DNA from: JABDIP01 sp965227455
GTDB taxonomy: Bacteria; Pseudomonadota; Alphaproteobacteria; DSM-16000; Inquilinaceae
Length of the DNA stretch: 64,000 bases
Direction: 5' to 3'
NCBI GenBank assembly: GCA_965227455.1
Contig: OZ245752.1
Location: forward strand, 4,526,001-4,590,000
Shown: positions 41,577-48,988 of the stretch, one piece after another
Position numbering within the stretch: position 1 is the stretch's first letter
Layout: each line of letters starts with the position of its first letter
The notes under the pieces: model-generated
Database searches by the model: none
Told to the model about the DNA's origin: nothing
The model's input: only the letters and a program-made list of their open reading frames with translations
Translations under genes and position numbers: made by a program

Positions 41577-41737
41577 GATGCCGCCATTTCGGTGCTATGC
41601 AAGCAATCTGCACCATCGCGGAATGCGCTCACAAGTGTGTCACATGCGGGCGCGGTGGCGTCTGAATCTTGGGCTGGATAGGCGCAGGCCGACATCCACT
41701 CGACCATTCCCGCTTTCACGGGCATCACGACCGTCCT

Positions 41738-42880
41738 TTACGCAATCCTCACCCCACCCCGCCACACCGCGCGGATCAGCGGATGGAATGGCGTGTCGCG
41801 GACCTGCACCAGGTCGGCGCGCTGGCCCGGTGCGATCTCGCCGCGGTCGTCCATGCCGGCAGCGCGTGCCGGGGTCCGGGTGACGGTGGCGATGGCCGCC
41901 GGCAGTTCGATGTGGTCGACCGACTCGGACAGCAGCATGGCCGCGTGCAGCAGGCTGGCCGGCGCGTAATCGCTGGAGATGATGTCCAGATAGCCGGCCT
42001 TGGCGAGTTCCAGGGCCGAGACATTGCCCGAATGGGAGCCGCCGCGCACCAGGTTGGGGCCACCCATCAGCACCGCCAGCCCCTGCTCGTGGGACAGGCG
42101 TGCCGCCTCCACCGTGGTCGGGAATTCCGCGATCACCATGCCGTCGGCGGTCGCCTGGGCAACGTGCTCGGCGGTGGCGTCGTCATGGCTGGCGACGGGA
42201 AGGCCGCGGCGACGGGCCTGTGCCACCACGTGCTGGCGATTGGCGTCGCCGCAGCGCTGCTGCTCGGCGACCCGTTCGTTGATCAGCTTCTCGACATCGG
42301 CGTCGCTCAGCCCGTAGGTGCCCTTGTAGTAGGCACGATAGGTCTCCAGCGAGGCGAATTGCCGCTGGCCCGGCGTGTGGTCCATGACCGAGAGCAGGCA
42401 CACATGCTCGGAATCCACCAGCGGGTCGAGGATTTCCGGCATGCCGCGATGACCGATCTCGCAGCGCAGGTGCAGCCGGTGGTCGGCCTTCAGCAGGTCG
42501 TGCTCATGGGCGGTGTCCAGCGCTTCGATCATGTGTTGCAGGCGCTGCAGGCGCAGGCTGCGATCCTGGAAATCGCCGATCGCGACGGCATCCAGCACCG
42601 TGGTGATGCCGGAGCCGACGATCTGGCTGTCATGGGCCGCGACGGCGGCGATCGACGGCCAGTCGGCGCCGGGCCGCGGCCGCATGTGCTTTTCCAGATT
42701 GTCGGTGTGCAGCTCGACCAGGCCCGGGATCAGCAGGTCGCCTTCCAGGTCGATCGCGCCGGCCACCGCCGACCGGCCCTCGCCGACCTCGACGACATGC
42801 CCATCGGCGATCACCACGGTCCCGTCGATGACCCGGTCCGTCAGCACGATCCGCGCATTGGAGATGACGGTTTCCTGCAT
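41738..42880 (-). CDS. phnM: Alpha-D-ribose 1-methylphosphonate 5-triphosphate diphosphohydrolase PhnM
   Basis: PhnM removes pyrophosphate from ribose 1-methylphosphonate 5-triphosphate in the C-P lyase pathway. The 380-residue amidohydrolase has ISNARIVLTDRVIDG at the N-terminus, the metal-binding GLVELHTDNLEKH (an HxD/N form), HLRCEIG and SVMDHTPGQRQF, ASHDDAT, and SDYAPASLLHAAM near the end. The ATG at 42880 gives the length of the E. coli protein; the frame stays open upstream through a palindromic element. phnL is separated from it by that element. Confidence 0.95.
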   Translation of the reverse strand: MQETVISNARIVLTDRVIDGTVVIADGHVVEVGEGRSAVAGAIDLEGDLLIPGLVELHTDNLEKHMRPRPGADWPSIAAVAAHDSQIVGSGITTVLDAVAIGDFQDRSLRLQRLQHMIEALDTAHEHDLLKADHRLHLRCEIGHRGMPEILDPLVDSEHVCLLSVMDHTPGQRQFASLETYRAYYKGTYGLSDADVEKLINERVAEQQRCGDANRQHVVAQARRRGLPVASHDDATAEHVAQATADGMVIAEFPTTVEAARLSHEQGLAVLMGGPNLVRGGSHSGNVSALELAKAGYLDIISSDYAPASLLHAAMLLSESVDHIELPAAIATVTRTPARAAGMDDRGEIAPGQRADLVQVRDTPFHPLIRAVWRGGVRIA

Positions 42881-42901
42881 TACCCGGGCGGGCTCCCAAT
42901 A

Positions 42902-43158
42902 CCAAGGGTCATAGATAATGACCGGTTTCACCGCTCTCCCAGGTCCGCCCGTTAGGCACGGTCCGTGCCGTGGTGCAGCGCACCACAAGCGGGCCGCAAC
43001 GCGGCGGGCGGACCTGGGAGAGCGGCCTGCGGTGGAGCCCATTGGCCCTATCGGGGGCGTTGCGACACTTGCCCGATGCGCTGCATCGCGCTGCGCGCCG
43101 CGCCTGCCCGAAAGAACCAATGGGCTCCATGAAACCGGTCATTATCTATGATCCTTGG
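42902..43158. repeat. Nested palindromic element A between phnL and phnM
   Basis: Outer arms 42902-42930 and 43130-43158 are 29-bp inverted repeats with one mismatch. Inside are a perfect 21-bp pair (42931-42951 with 43005-43025), two small palindromes (GGCACGGTCCGTGCC at 42955-42969 and GTGGTGCAGCGCACCAC at 42970-42986), and a 12-bp pair (43034-43045 with 43117-43128). A core at 43068-43110, starting CTTGCCCGATGCGCTGCATC, recurs in element B at 60217. Both outer arms read KPVIIYDPW when translated outward. It fills the phnL-phnM gap almost completely. Confidence 0.85.
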
Positions 43159-43176
43159 CATAAGGTCGGATATGGG

Positions 43177-43875
43177 TCACGCGGCGTCCTTGAAGCGCGC
43201 CACGTCGAAGCTCTGGGTGCACACGGCCTCGCGGGTCTCGGCATCGTGGAAGATGCCCAGGATCGCCGCCCCACGCGCCCGCGCTTCATTGATCAGATCC
43301 AATACCACCTGACGATTGCGGCGATCCAGCGACGCGGTCGGCTCGTCGAGCAGCAGCAGCGGATATTCCAGCGCGAAGCCGCGGGCGAGGTTGACCCGCT
43401 GCTGCTCGCCGCCCGAAAACGTGGTCGGCGACAGCGACCACAGCCGCTCGGGCATGTTCAGCCGCTCCAGCAGGGCCGCCGCCCGCGCCCGCGCCTGGTC
43501 CACCGCCATGCCGACGGCGCGCAGCGGCTCGGCGACCACATCCAGGGCCGGGACCCGCGGGATCACCCGCAGGAACTGGCTGACATAGCCGACCGTGTCG
43601 CGGCGCAGCGCGATCACCTGGCGCGGCGTCGCCGAGGCCAGATCCACCGGCGCGTCGGCCCGCATGATCAGGATGCGGCCTTCCGGGCAGGCGTAATTGC
43701 CGTAGACCATGCGCATCAGGGTGCTCTTGCCGGAGCCGGATTCGCCGGCCAGGGCCATGCATTCGCCGCTGCTGAGACTCAGGTCCAGCTTGCGGAAGAC
43801 CGGCAGCTCGCGGCTGTCCTGGTTGTGCATGACGAAGGTCTTGGACGCCTGCTCGATACGCAGCATTTCGGTCAT
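43177..43875 (-). CDS. phnL: Phosphonate C-P lyase system protein PhnL (ABC ATPase)
   Basis: PhnL is an ABC-type ATPase that associates with the C-P lyase core and is needed to make ribose 1-methylphosphonate 5-triphosphate. The 232-residue protein has Walker A GESGSGKST, ABC signature FSGGEQQRVNLARG, Walker B LLLLDEPTASLD and switch His in GIFHDAETRE. It lacks membrane helices. It ends 18 bases before palindromic element A and starts 8 bases after phnK ends. Confidence 0.95.
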   Translation of the reverse strand: MTEMLRIEQASKTFVMHNQDSRELPVFRKLDLSLSSGECMALAGESGSGKSTLMRMVYGNYACPEGRILIMRADAPVDLASATPRQVIALRRDTVGYVSQFLRVIPRVPALDVVAEPLRAVGMAVDQARARAAALLERLNMPERLWSLSPTTFSGGEQQRVNLARGFALEYPLLLLDEPTASLDRRNRQVVLDLINEARARGAAILGIFHDAETREAVCTQSFDVARFKDAA

Positions 43876-43883
43876 GGGGCGCC

Positions 43884-44669
43884 TCAGTTCTGCAGGATGG
43901 AGGAGACGAGGAGCTGGGTGTAGGCGTGCTGCGGGTCGTCCAGCACCTGGTCGGTCAGGCCGGTCTCGACCACCCGTCCGGCCTGCATCACCATCAGCCG
44001 GTGCGACAGCATGCGCGCCACCGCCAGATCATGGGTGACGATCACCGCCGACAGGGACAGGTCGGAGACCAGTCCGCGCAGCAGGTCCAGCAGCCGCGCC
44101 TGCACCGAGACATCCAGGCCGCCGGTCGGCTCGTCCATGTAGACCAGCCGCGGATTGCTCACCAGGTTGCGGGCGATCTGCAAGCGCTGCTGCATGCCGC
44201 CGGAGAATGTCGAAGGCAGATCGTCGACGCGGCCGGTATCGACCTCGGTGCGGGCCAGCCAATCGATCGCTGCGCCGCGGATGCGGCCGTAATGGCGATG
44301 GCCGACCGCCATCAGCCGCTCGCCTACATTGGCGCCGGCCGACACGCCCATGCGCAGCCCGTCGCGCGGGTTCTGGTGCACGAAGGCCCAGTCGGTGCGC
44401 TCCAGCATGCGCCGCTCCGGCTCGGAGATGGCGCGGATGTCGACCGGCCCCCGGTCGCGGGTGTCGTACAGAACCGTCCCCGTATCCGGCGGCAGGGCGC
44501 CGGACAGGCATTTCAGCAGCGTGGTCTTGCCGGAGCCGGATTCGCCGACCACGCCCAGCACCTCGCCGGGCCAGAGATCGAAGCTGACATCCAGGCAGCC
44601 CACATGGCGTCCGAAGGACTTGCCGACACCCTGAGCCTGCAGCAGAGGCGTTTCCGTTTGCATCGTCAT
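43884..44669 (-). CDS. phnK: Phosphonate C-P lyase system protein PhnK (ABC ATPase)
   Basis: PhnK binds the PhnGHIJ core through PhnJ and helps drive the C-P lyase reaction. The 261-residue ABC ATPase has Walker A GESGSGKTT, an SGGMQQRLQIARNL signature, YMDEPTGGLDVS and the H-switch VTHDLAV. The ATG at 44669 overlaps the phnJ stop (ATGA); an ATG two codons later is also possible. Confidence 0.95.
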   Translation of the reverse strand: MTMQTETPLLQAQGVGKSFGRHVGCLDVSFDLWPGEVLGVVGESGSGKTTLLKCLSGALPPDTGTVLYDTRDRGPVDIRAISEPERRMLERTDWAFVHQNPRDGLRMGVSAGANVGERLMAVGHRHYGRIRGAAIDWLARTEVDTGRVDDLPSTFSGGMQQRLQIARNLVSNPRLVYMDEPTGGLDVSVQARLLDLLRGLVSDLSLSAVIVTHDLAVARMLSHRLMVMQAGRVVETGLTDQVLDDPQHAYTQLLVSSILQN

Positions 44670-45589
44670 CGGCCCTGGGTCAGTTCTTCGGGGGCGGTTT
44701 CGCCGGCGCTGCCGATATGGCCGGCAGCGCGCCGCCGGCCGCAATAGTCGCTGTCGGAGCAGACGAACATGCGGCCGCCGCTGTCATCCAGGACGACCTC
44801 GTCCAGATAGCTATTCTCGGCGCCGCACAGCGCACAGGGGTCCTGCCAGCGCTGCACGTCGAAGGGATGATCCTCGAAGTCCAGGCTCTTCACCTCGGTA
44901 TAGGGCGGCACCGCGTAGATGCGCTTCTCGCGGCCGGCGCCGAACAGCTGCAGCGCCGGCATCTGCTGCATCTTCGGATTGTCGAATTTCGGCGTCGGCG
45001 AGGGCGCCATGACGTAACGGTCGTTGACCAGCACCGGGTAGTCGTAGGTCGTGGCGATGCGGCCGTGGCGGGCGATGTCCTCATACAGCTTGACGTGCAT
45101 CAGGCCGTATTCCTCCAGCGCATGCATCTTGCGGGTCTCGGTCTCGCGCGGCTCCAGCCGGCGCAGCGGCTCGGGCATCGGCACCTGGTAGACCAGGATC
45201 TGGTCCTCGGTGAGGGCCGTCTCCGGGATCCGGTGGCGGGTCTGGATGATGGTCGCCTGCTCGGTCTCCTCCGTCGTCTCCACCCCGGCGACCCGGCGGA
45301 AGAAATTGCGGATGCTGACCGCGTTGGTGGTGTCGTCGGAGCCCTGGTCGATCACCTTCAGCCGGTCCTCCGGCCCGAGGATCGAGGCGGTCACCTGGAC
45401 CCCGCCGGTGCCCCAGCCATAGGGCATCGGCATCTCGCGGCTGGCAAACGGGACCTGGTAGCCGGGCACCGCCACCGCCTTCAGGATGGCGCGACGGATC
45501 ATGCGTTTGGTCTGCTCGTCCAGATAGGCGAAATTGTATTCGCCGTCGCCCATGGCGGCAGGGGCGGCAGTTGCCGAAGCGGCGGTCAT
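44666..45589 (-). CDS. phnJ: C-P lyase radical-SAM subunit PhnJ
   Basis: PhnJ cleaves the carbon-phosphorus bond by radical S-adenosylmethionine chemistry, releasing methane from methylphosphonate. The 307-residue protein carries the cysteine pattern C-x2-C-x21-C-x5-C in CALCGAENSYLDE...VCSDSDYC, identical in spacing to the cluster-binding cysteines of the E. coli protein. The segments PYGWGTGGVQVTASILGP and GSDDTTNAVSIRNFF are strongly family-like. Start and stop overlap phnI and phnK by ATGA. Confidence 0.97.
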   Translation of the reverse strand: MTAASATAAPAAMGDGEYNFAYLDEQTKRMIRRAILKAVAVPGYQVPFASREMPMPYGWGTGGVQVTASILGPEDRLKVIDQGSDDTTNAVSIRNFFRRVAGVETTEETEQATIIQTRHRIPETALTEDQILVYQVPMPEPLRRLEPRETETRKMHALEEYGLMHVKLYEDIARHGRIATTYDYPVLVNDRYVMAPSPTPKFDNPKMQQMPALQLFGAGREKRIYAVPPYTEVKSLDFEDHPFDVQRWQDPCALCGAENSYLDEVVLDDSGGRMFVCSDSDYCGRRRAAGHIGSAGETAPEELTQGR

Positions 45590-46680
45590 TCGGCCGCCTC
45601 CTTTCTTTCGCCGCGTTCGGCGATCTTCCGGCGCATGCCGCGGATCATCTCCAGCTCCGCCTGGAAGTCGACATAGTGGGGCAGCTTCAGATGCTCCACG
45701 AAGCCGGTCGCCTGGACGTTGTCGCTGTGCGACAGCATGAACTCCTCGTCCTGGGCCGGCGCGGACCGCACCTCCTCGAACTCGTCGGCGCGCAATGCCC
45801 GGTCGACCAACGCCATGGACATGACCTTGCGCTCGCAATGGCCGAAGGCGAGGCCGTAGCCGCGGGTAAACTGCGGCGGCACCTCGGACGATCCCTTGAA
45901 CTGGTTGATCATGTCGCACTCGGTCACCTCGACCTCGGCGATCTCTATCGGGAAACCCAGCTCTTCCGGCTCGAACTCGACCGAGACCGTGCCGAGCCGG
46001 ATCTCGCCGGCGAACGGGTGGTTTCCGCCATAGCCGCGCTGGGTCGAATAGCCCATGGCCAGGATGAACCCCTCGTCGCCGCGGGCCAGATTCTGCAGTC
46101 GCAGGTCTCGGCCGGCCGGAAAGCCCAGCGGCTCGCGGGTCAGATCGGCCGGCTCGACGGTGTCGTCGGTCTCGCTGGTCTCGATCAGGCCCTCGCGATT
46201 GAGGATGTCCAGCACCCGCGGCGGCGCGCCGTCATCGGCCTCCTCGGCGATGGCCGGCTCCGGCGCCTCGCCGTCGGCGGCCAGGCGGAAGTCGAGCAGG
46301 CGGTGGGTGTAGTCGAATGTCGGCCCCAGGATCTGGCCGCCGGGTATGTCCTTGAAGCTGGCCGAGATGCGCCGGTCGACGGCCATGGCGGAGGTGTCGA
46401 TGGGTTCCGAATAGCCGAAGCGCGGCAGGGTCGTGCGATAGGCCCGGACCAGGAAGATCGCCTCGATCAGGTCGCCGCGCGCCTGCTTGATGGCTAGCGC
46501 CGCCAGATCCCGGTCGTAGAGCGAACCCTCGGTCATCACCCGGTCGACCGCCAGCTTCAGCTGCTCGCGGATCTGCGCGATGGAGAGTTCGCCGATGTCT
46601 GTGTCGCCGCGCCGTTCCTCGGCCAGCAGGCGATGGGCATTGGCGATGGCTTTCTCGCCGCCCTTGACCGCGACATACAT
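45586..46680 (-). CDS. phnI: C-P lyase core subunit PhnI
   Basis: PhnI is the nucleosidase that, with PhnG, PhnH and PhnL, replaces adenine of ATP by methylphosphonate. The 364-residue protein begins MYVAVKGGEKAIANAHRLLAEERRGD and contains EGSLYDRDLAALAIKQARGD, FLVRAYRTTLPRFGYSEP and LDHVDFQAELE-like HYVDFQAELEMIR near the end, all typical. It follows phnH by 2 bases and overlaps phnJ. Confidence 0.97.
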   Translation of the reverse strand: MYVAVKGGEKAIANAHRLLAEERRGDTDIGELSIAQIREQLKLAVDRVMTEGSLYDRDLAALAIKQARGDLIEAIFLVRAYRTTLPRFGYSEPIDTSAMAVDRRISASFKDIPGGQILGPTFDYTHRLLDFRLAADGEAPEPAIAEEADDGAPPRVLDILNREGLIETSETDDTVEPADLTREPLGFPAGRDLRLQNLARGDEGFILAMGYSTQRGYGGNHPFAGEIRLGTVSVEFEPEELGFPIEIAEVEVTECDMINQFKGSSEVPPQFTRGYGLAFGHCERKVMSMALVDRALRADEFEEVRSAPAQDEEFMLSHSDNVQATGFVEHLKLPHYVDFQAELEMIRGMRRKIAERGERKEAAE

Positions 46681-46682
46681 CC

Positions 46683-47282
46683 TCAGACCTCCGTCTTGCT
46701 GCTGCGCGGGATCGCGGCGAGCTGTCCGGGCCCGGCCAGGATCACGTCGATGCCGAGTGGGAACTGCGTGTTCTTCCGCGCCAGCGCGGCCCAGAACCCG
46801 GCCTCCCCGTCGCCGACGGAGAGCCGGGTGCGGCCGTTGACGCCCGGACCGCTCAGCGATGCCCCGCCGTCCCTCGTCAGGGTCGGGGTCAGGACAATCG
46901 CCGTGGCCGACCGGTCCGGGTATTCCGGCGTGCCGACCGAAAGATCGGCGAGCGCCGCCTCGGCCTCGGCGATCTGCAGCACCGCGAAATGCGCCGCTCC
47001 CGGCTCCTCGATGACCTGCGCCCCGGTGTGGAAGGCGATGTTCGTGCGCGCCGCCGGCGAATCGCAGGCCGGCGACAGCCAGACCGGCGTGTCCGGATCG
47101 CAGAGGGTGAGGATCACCGCGAAGGCGACCGGGTCGAGCCCGTCCGGTGCGTTTGGCAGGACCGGGCAGTCCTGGATCAGGCCGGGCCGGGCCATGGCGT
47201 CGAGCACCGCCCGGAACACCGCGCCGGATTGGAAGACCGGCTCGTCGAAGCCGGCGATCAATTCGCCTGAAGCGAGGCCCAT
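46683..47282 (-). CDS. phnH: C-P lyase core subunit PhnH
   Basis: PhnH is a PLP-transferase-fold dimer without cofactor that forms part of the PhnGHIJ core. The 199-residue protein has PVFQSGAVFRAVLDAMARPG at about 16-35, ILTLCDPDTPVWLSP and GTPEYPDRSATAIV, as in the family. The ATG at 47282 sits one base after the phnG stop codon region; longer frames upstream overlap phnG. Confidence 0.95.
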   Translation of the reverse strand: MGLASGELIAGFDEPVFQSGAVFRAVLDAMARPGLIQDCPVLPNAPDGLDPVAFAVILTLCDPDTPVWLSPACDSPAARTNIAFHTGAQVIEEPGAAHFAVLQIAEAEAALADLSVGTPEYPDRSATAIVLTPTLTRDGGASLSGPGVNGRTRLSVGDGEAGFWAALARKNTQFPLGIDVILAGPGQLAAIPRSSKTEV

Positions 47283-47283
47283 A

Positions 47284-47763
47284 TCAATTGTCCCCCCGGA
47301 CCAGGGTGAAGAAGTTGACCTTGGTGGCGGCCACCTTGGCGGCCTTGTCGCGGCGCGCGGCGTCCTGGGCCGACGCGAGCGGCTCGAGAATGTGGGCGCG
47401 CACCTGCGGGCCGTGGTCTTCGGTCTGCAGCATGGCGTCCAGCAGGGCGGCGATCTCCGCATGGCGGGCGTTGCGCCCCGCCACATAGGCGTGACCCAGC
47501 GGCCCGCCCTCGAGCTGCGCGGTGCACCGGGTCACGGTGACCTCGCCCATGTTGAAGGCGGCACCGCCGCCGCCGGCCCGGCCGCGCACCATAACCGAGC
47601 CGCGCTCTGGCGGGCGGACCAGCGTGTGGGACGGCTTTGTGCCCAGCTCGGCCCATAGCGTCTCCAGCATGTCCGGATCGGCCTTCGCCAGGACCCCCAT
47701 CCAGGCCCGGCGATCCTGCCGCGCCTGTTCTGCAGGCGATGATCGAGGCTTCGAAGACGCCAT
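47284..47763 (-). CDS. phnG: C-P lyase core subunit PhnG
   Basis: PhnG is the first structural gene of the C-P lyase operon. The 159-residue protein has the family segments RRAWMGVLAKADPDML, VRPPERGSVMVRGRAGGGGAAFNMGEVTVTRC in the middle (given here in part) and KVAATKVNFFTLVRG at the end. The ATG at 47763 (MASSKPRS) was chosen over an upstream TTG/GTG-type start at 47793, which would overlap the operator palindrome. Confidence 0.95.
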   Translation of the reverse strand: MASSKPRSSPAEQARQDRRAWMGVLAKADPDMLETLWAELGTKPSHTLVRPPERGSVMVRGRAGGGGAAFNMGEVTVTRCTAQLEGGPLGHAYVAGRNARHAEIAALLDAMLQTEDHGPQVRAHILEPLASAQDAARRDKAAKVAATKVNFFTLVRGDN

Positions 47764-47791
47764 TGCGGTTCCCTCGACAAATTCACAAGTC

Positions 47792-47807
47792 ATCTAGATG
47801 TCTAGAT
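47792..47807. promoter_or_regulatory. PhnF-type operator in the phnG-phnF intergenic region
   Basis: ATCTAGATGTCTAGAT is a perfect inverted repeat (7-2-7). It contains the TGTCTAGA core typical of sites bound by HutC/PhnF-subfamily GntR repressors. It lies 29 bases upstream of the phnG start, in the divergent promoter region, so PhnF probably controls both directions. Confidence 0.65.
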
Positions 47808-47889
47808 AATTCTATGCTATGATTAGGCCATCATGCGCGGGTTGTAAACCGCAGCGGCGTGAAGTTTCGGTGACATGGGAGGGGCGTGC

Positions 47890-48627
47890 GTGCAGCGGGT
47901 CGAAGGCATGGCGATCTGGCGCCAGATCGCCCAGACCCTGGAGGCGGAGATCGCCGGCGGCGTGTATGGGCCAGGCGACCGGCTGCCGACCGAAGCGCAG
48001 CTGGCGACCCGGTTCGGGGTCAACCGGCATACGGTGCGCCGGGCGATCGGGACGCTGAGCGAGCAGGGGCGACTCAGGGTCGACCAGGGCCGCGGCACCT
48101 TCGTCCAGGAGGCGGTCCTGACCTATCCGCTGGGCCGCCGCACCCGGTTCACGCAGAACGTGACGGCGGACCACCGCATGCCGGGCCGGTCCGTGCTGCG
48201 GTCGGAGATCGTCAAGGCGGACAGCGCCGTCGCGCGCAATCTGGGCCTGCGCAAGGGCGCCGAGGTTGCCCTGCTGCAGACCCTGGGCGAGGCCGATGGC
48301 CGACCGGTGGTGGTCGGGCTCAACTACCTGCCGGCCCGGCGCTTCGCGGCCATTTTGGAGCCGATGCGGGAGACCGGATCGATGACCGAGTCGCTGCAGC
48401 GCCTCGGCGTCACCGACTACCGCCGGGTATCGACCCGCATCACCGCCTGCCAGTGCAATGCCGAGACAGCGCGGCATCTGAAGCTGCCGCCGCACAGCCC
48501 GGTCCTGCGAACCGAGAGCATCGATGCCGACGCCAATGGCCGCATCATCAAATACGGCATCGCCGATTTCGCCGGCGACCGGGTGCAGCTCACCGTGGAG
48601 CCCCACGGCGAAGACCATACGCTCTGA
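47890..48627 (+). CDS. phnF: Phosphonate operon transcriptional regulator PhnF (GntR/HutC)
   Basis: The 245-residue protein has an N-terminal winged helix-turn-helix (LPTEAQLATRFGVNRHTVRRAI, about 34-55, with RGTFVQE at the wing) and a C-terminal UTRA effector domain with VVVGLNYLPARRF and VTDYRRVSTRITA, matching PhnF. It likely represses phnG-M until phosphonate or a pathway intermediate binds. A GTG at 47890 is preferred because GGGAGGGG precedes it; ATGs at 47875 and 47908 are alternatives. Confidence 0.9.
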   Translation: MQRVEGMAIWRQIAQTLEAEIAGGVYGPGDRLPTEAQLATRFGVNRHTVRRAIGTLSEQGRLRVDQGRGTFVQEAVLTYPLGRRTRFTQNVTADHRMPGRSVLRSEIVKADSAVARNLGLRKGAEVALLQTLGEADGRPVVVGLNYLPARRFAAILEPMRETGSMTESLQRLGVTDYRRVSTRITACQCNAETARHLKLPPHSPVLRTESIDADANGRIIKYGIADFAGDRVQLTVEPHGEDHTL

Positions 48628-48988
48628 CCAGGTATCGGGCTTGCGCCGCCAATCAATTGGCGGGCGTTTCGGCCAGATTGCTCAAAGTCAATAGCCTGCT
48701 CGCCAAGTCTGGAGCGAATCCTTGAGATTCGACGGCGGCACACAATCGACTTGTGACGCGGTGGTGGTAGGGCATGGGATATCATCCGGCCTGGCAGCCG
48801 ATATGGTCAGGCCCGGGAAGCGCGATCTTCGGTTCGGCGCACGAATGGTACGATACGGGAGCTAGACAACAATAAAGAGTCCAACAGCATCGATTTGCGA
48901 TTAGTCGTCATTTTGATTTTGTGTCTAAGACTTTCTGAATTGCGTCGTCTGTTCGATTGCTTCCTGATAGATACCAGGAGTATTCGAG
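48628..48988. other. Gene-free stretch between phnF and the patatin gene
   Basis: These 361 bases contain no convincing open frame. The last 150 bases are markedly richer in A and T than the surroundings (for example AACAATAAAGAG and TTTTGATTTTGTGTC), consistent with a promoter region or with recent insertion of the following gene. Confidence 0.5.

Noticed and set aside
43884..44744. Longer phnK start at 44744
   Set aside because: The extra 25 residues are arginine-rich antisense-like sequence inside phnJ; the ATGA overlap at 44669 fits the operon's style.
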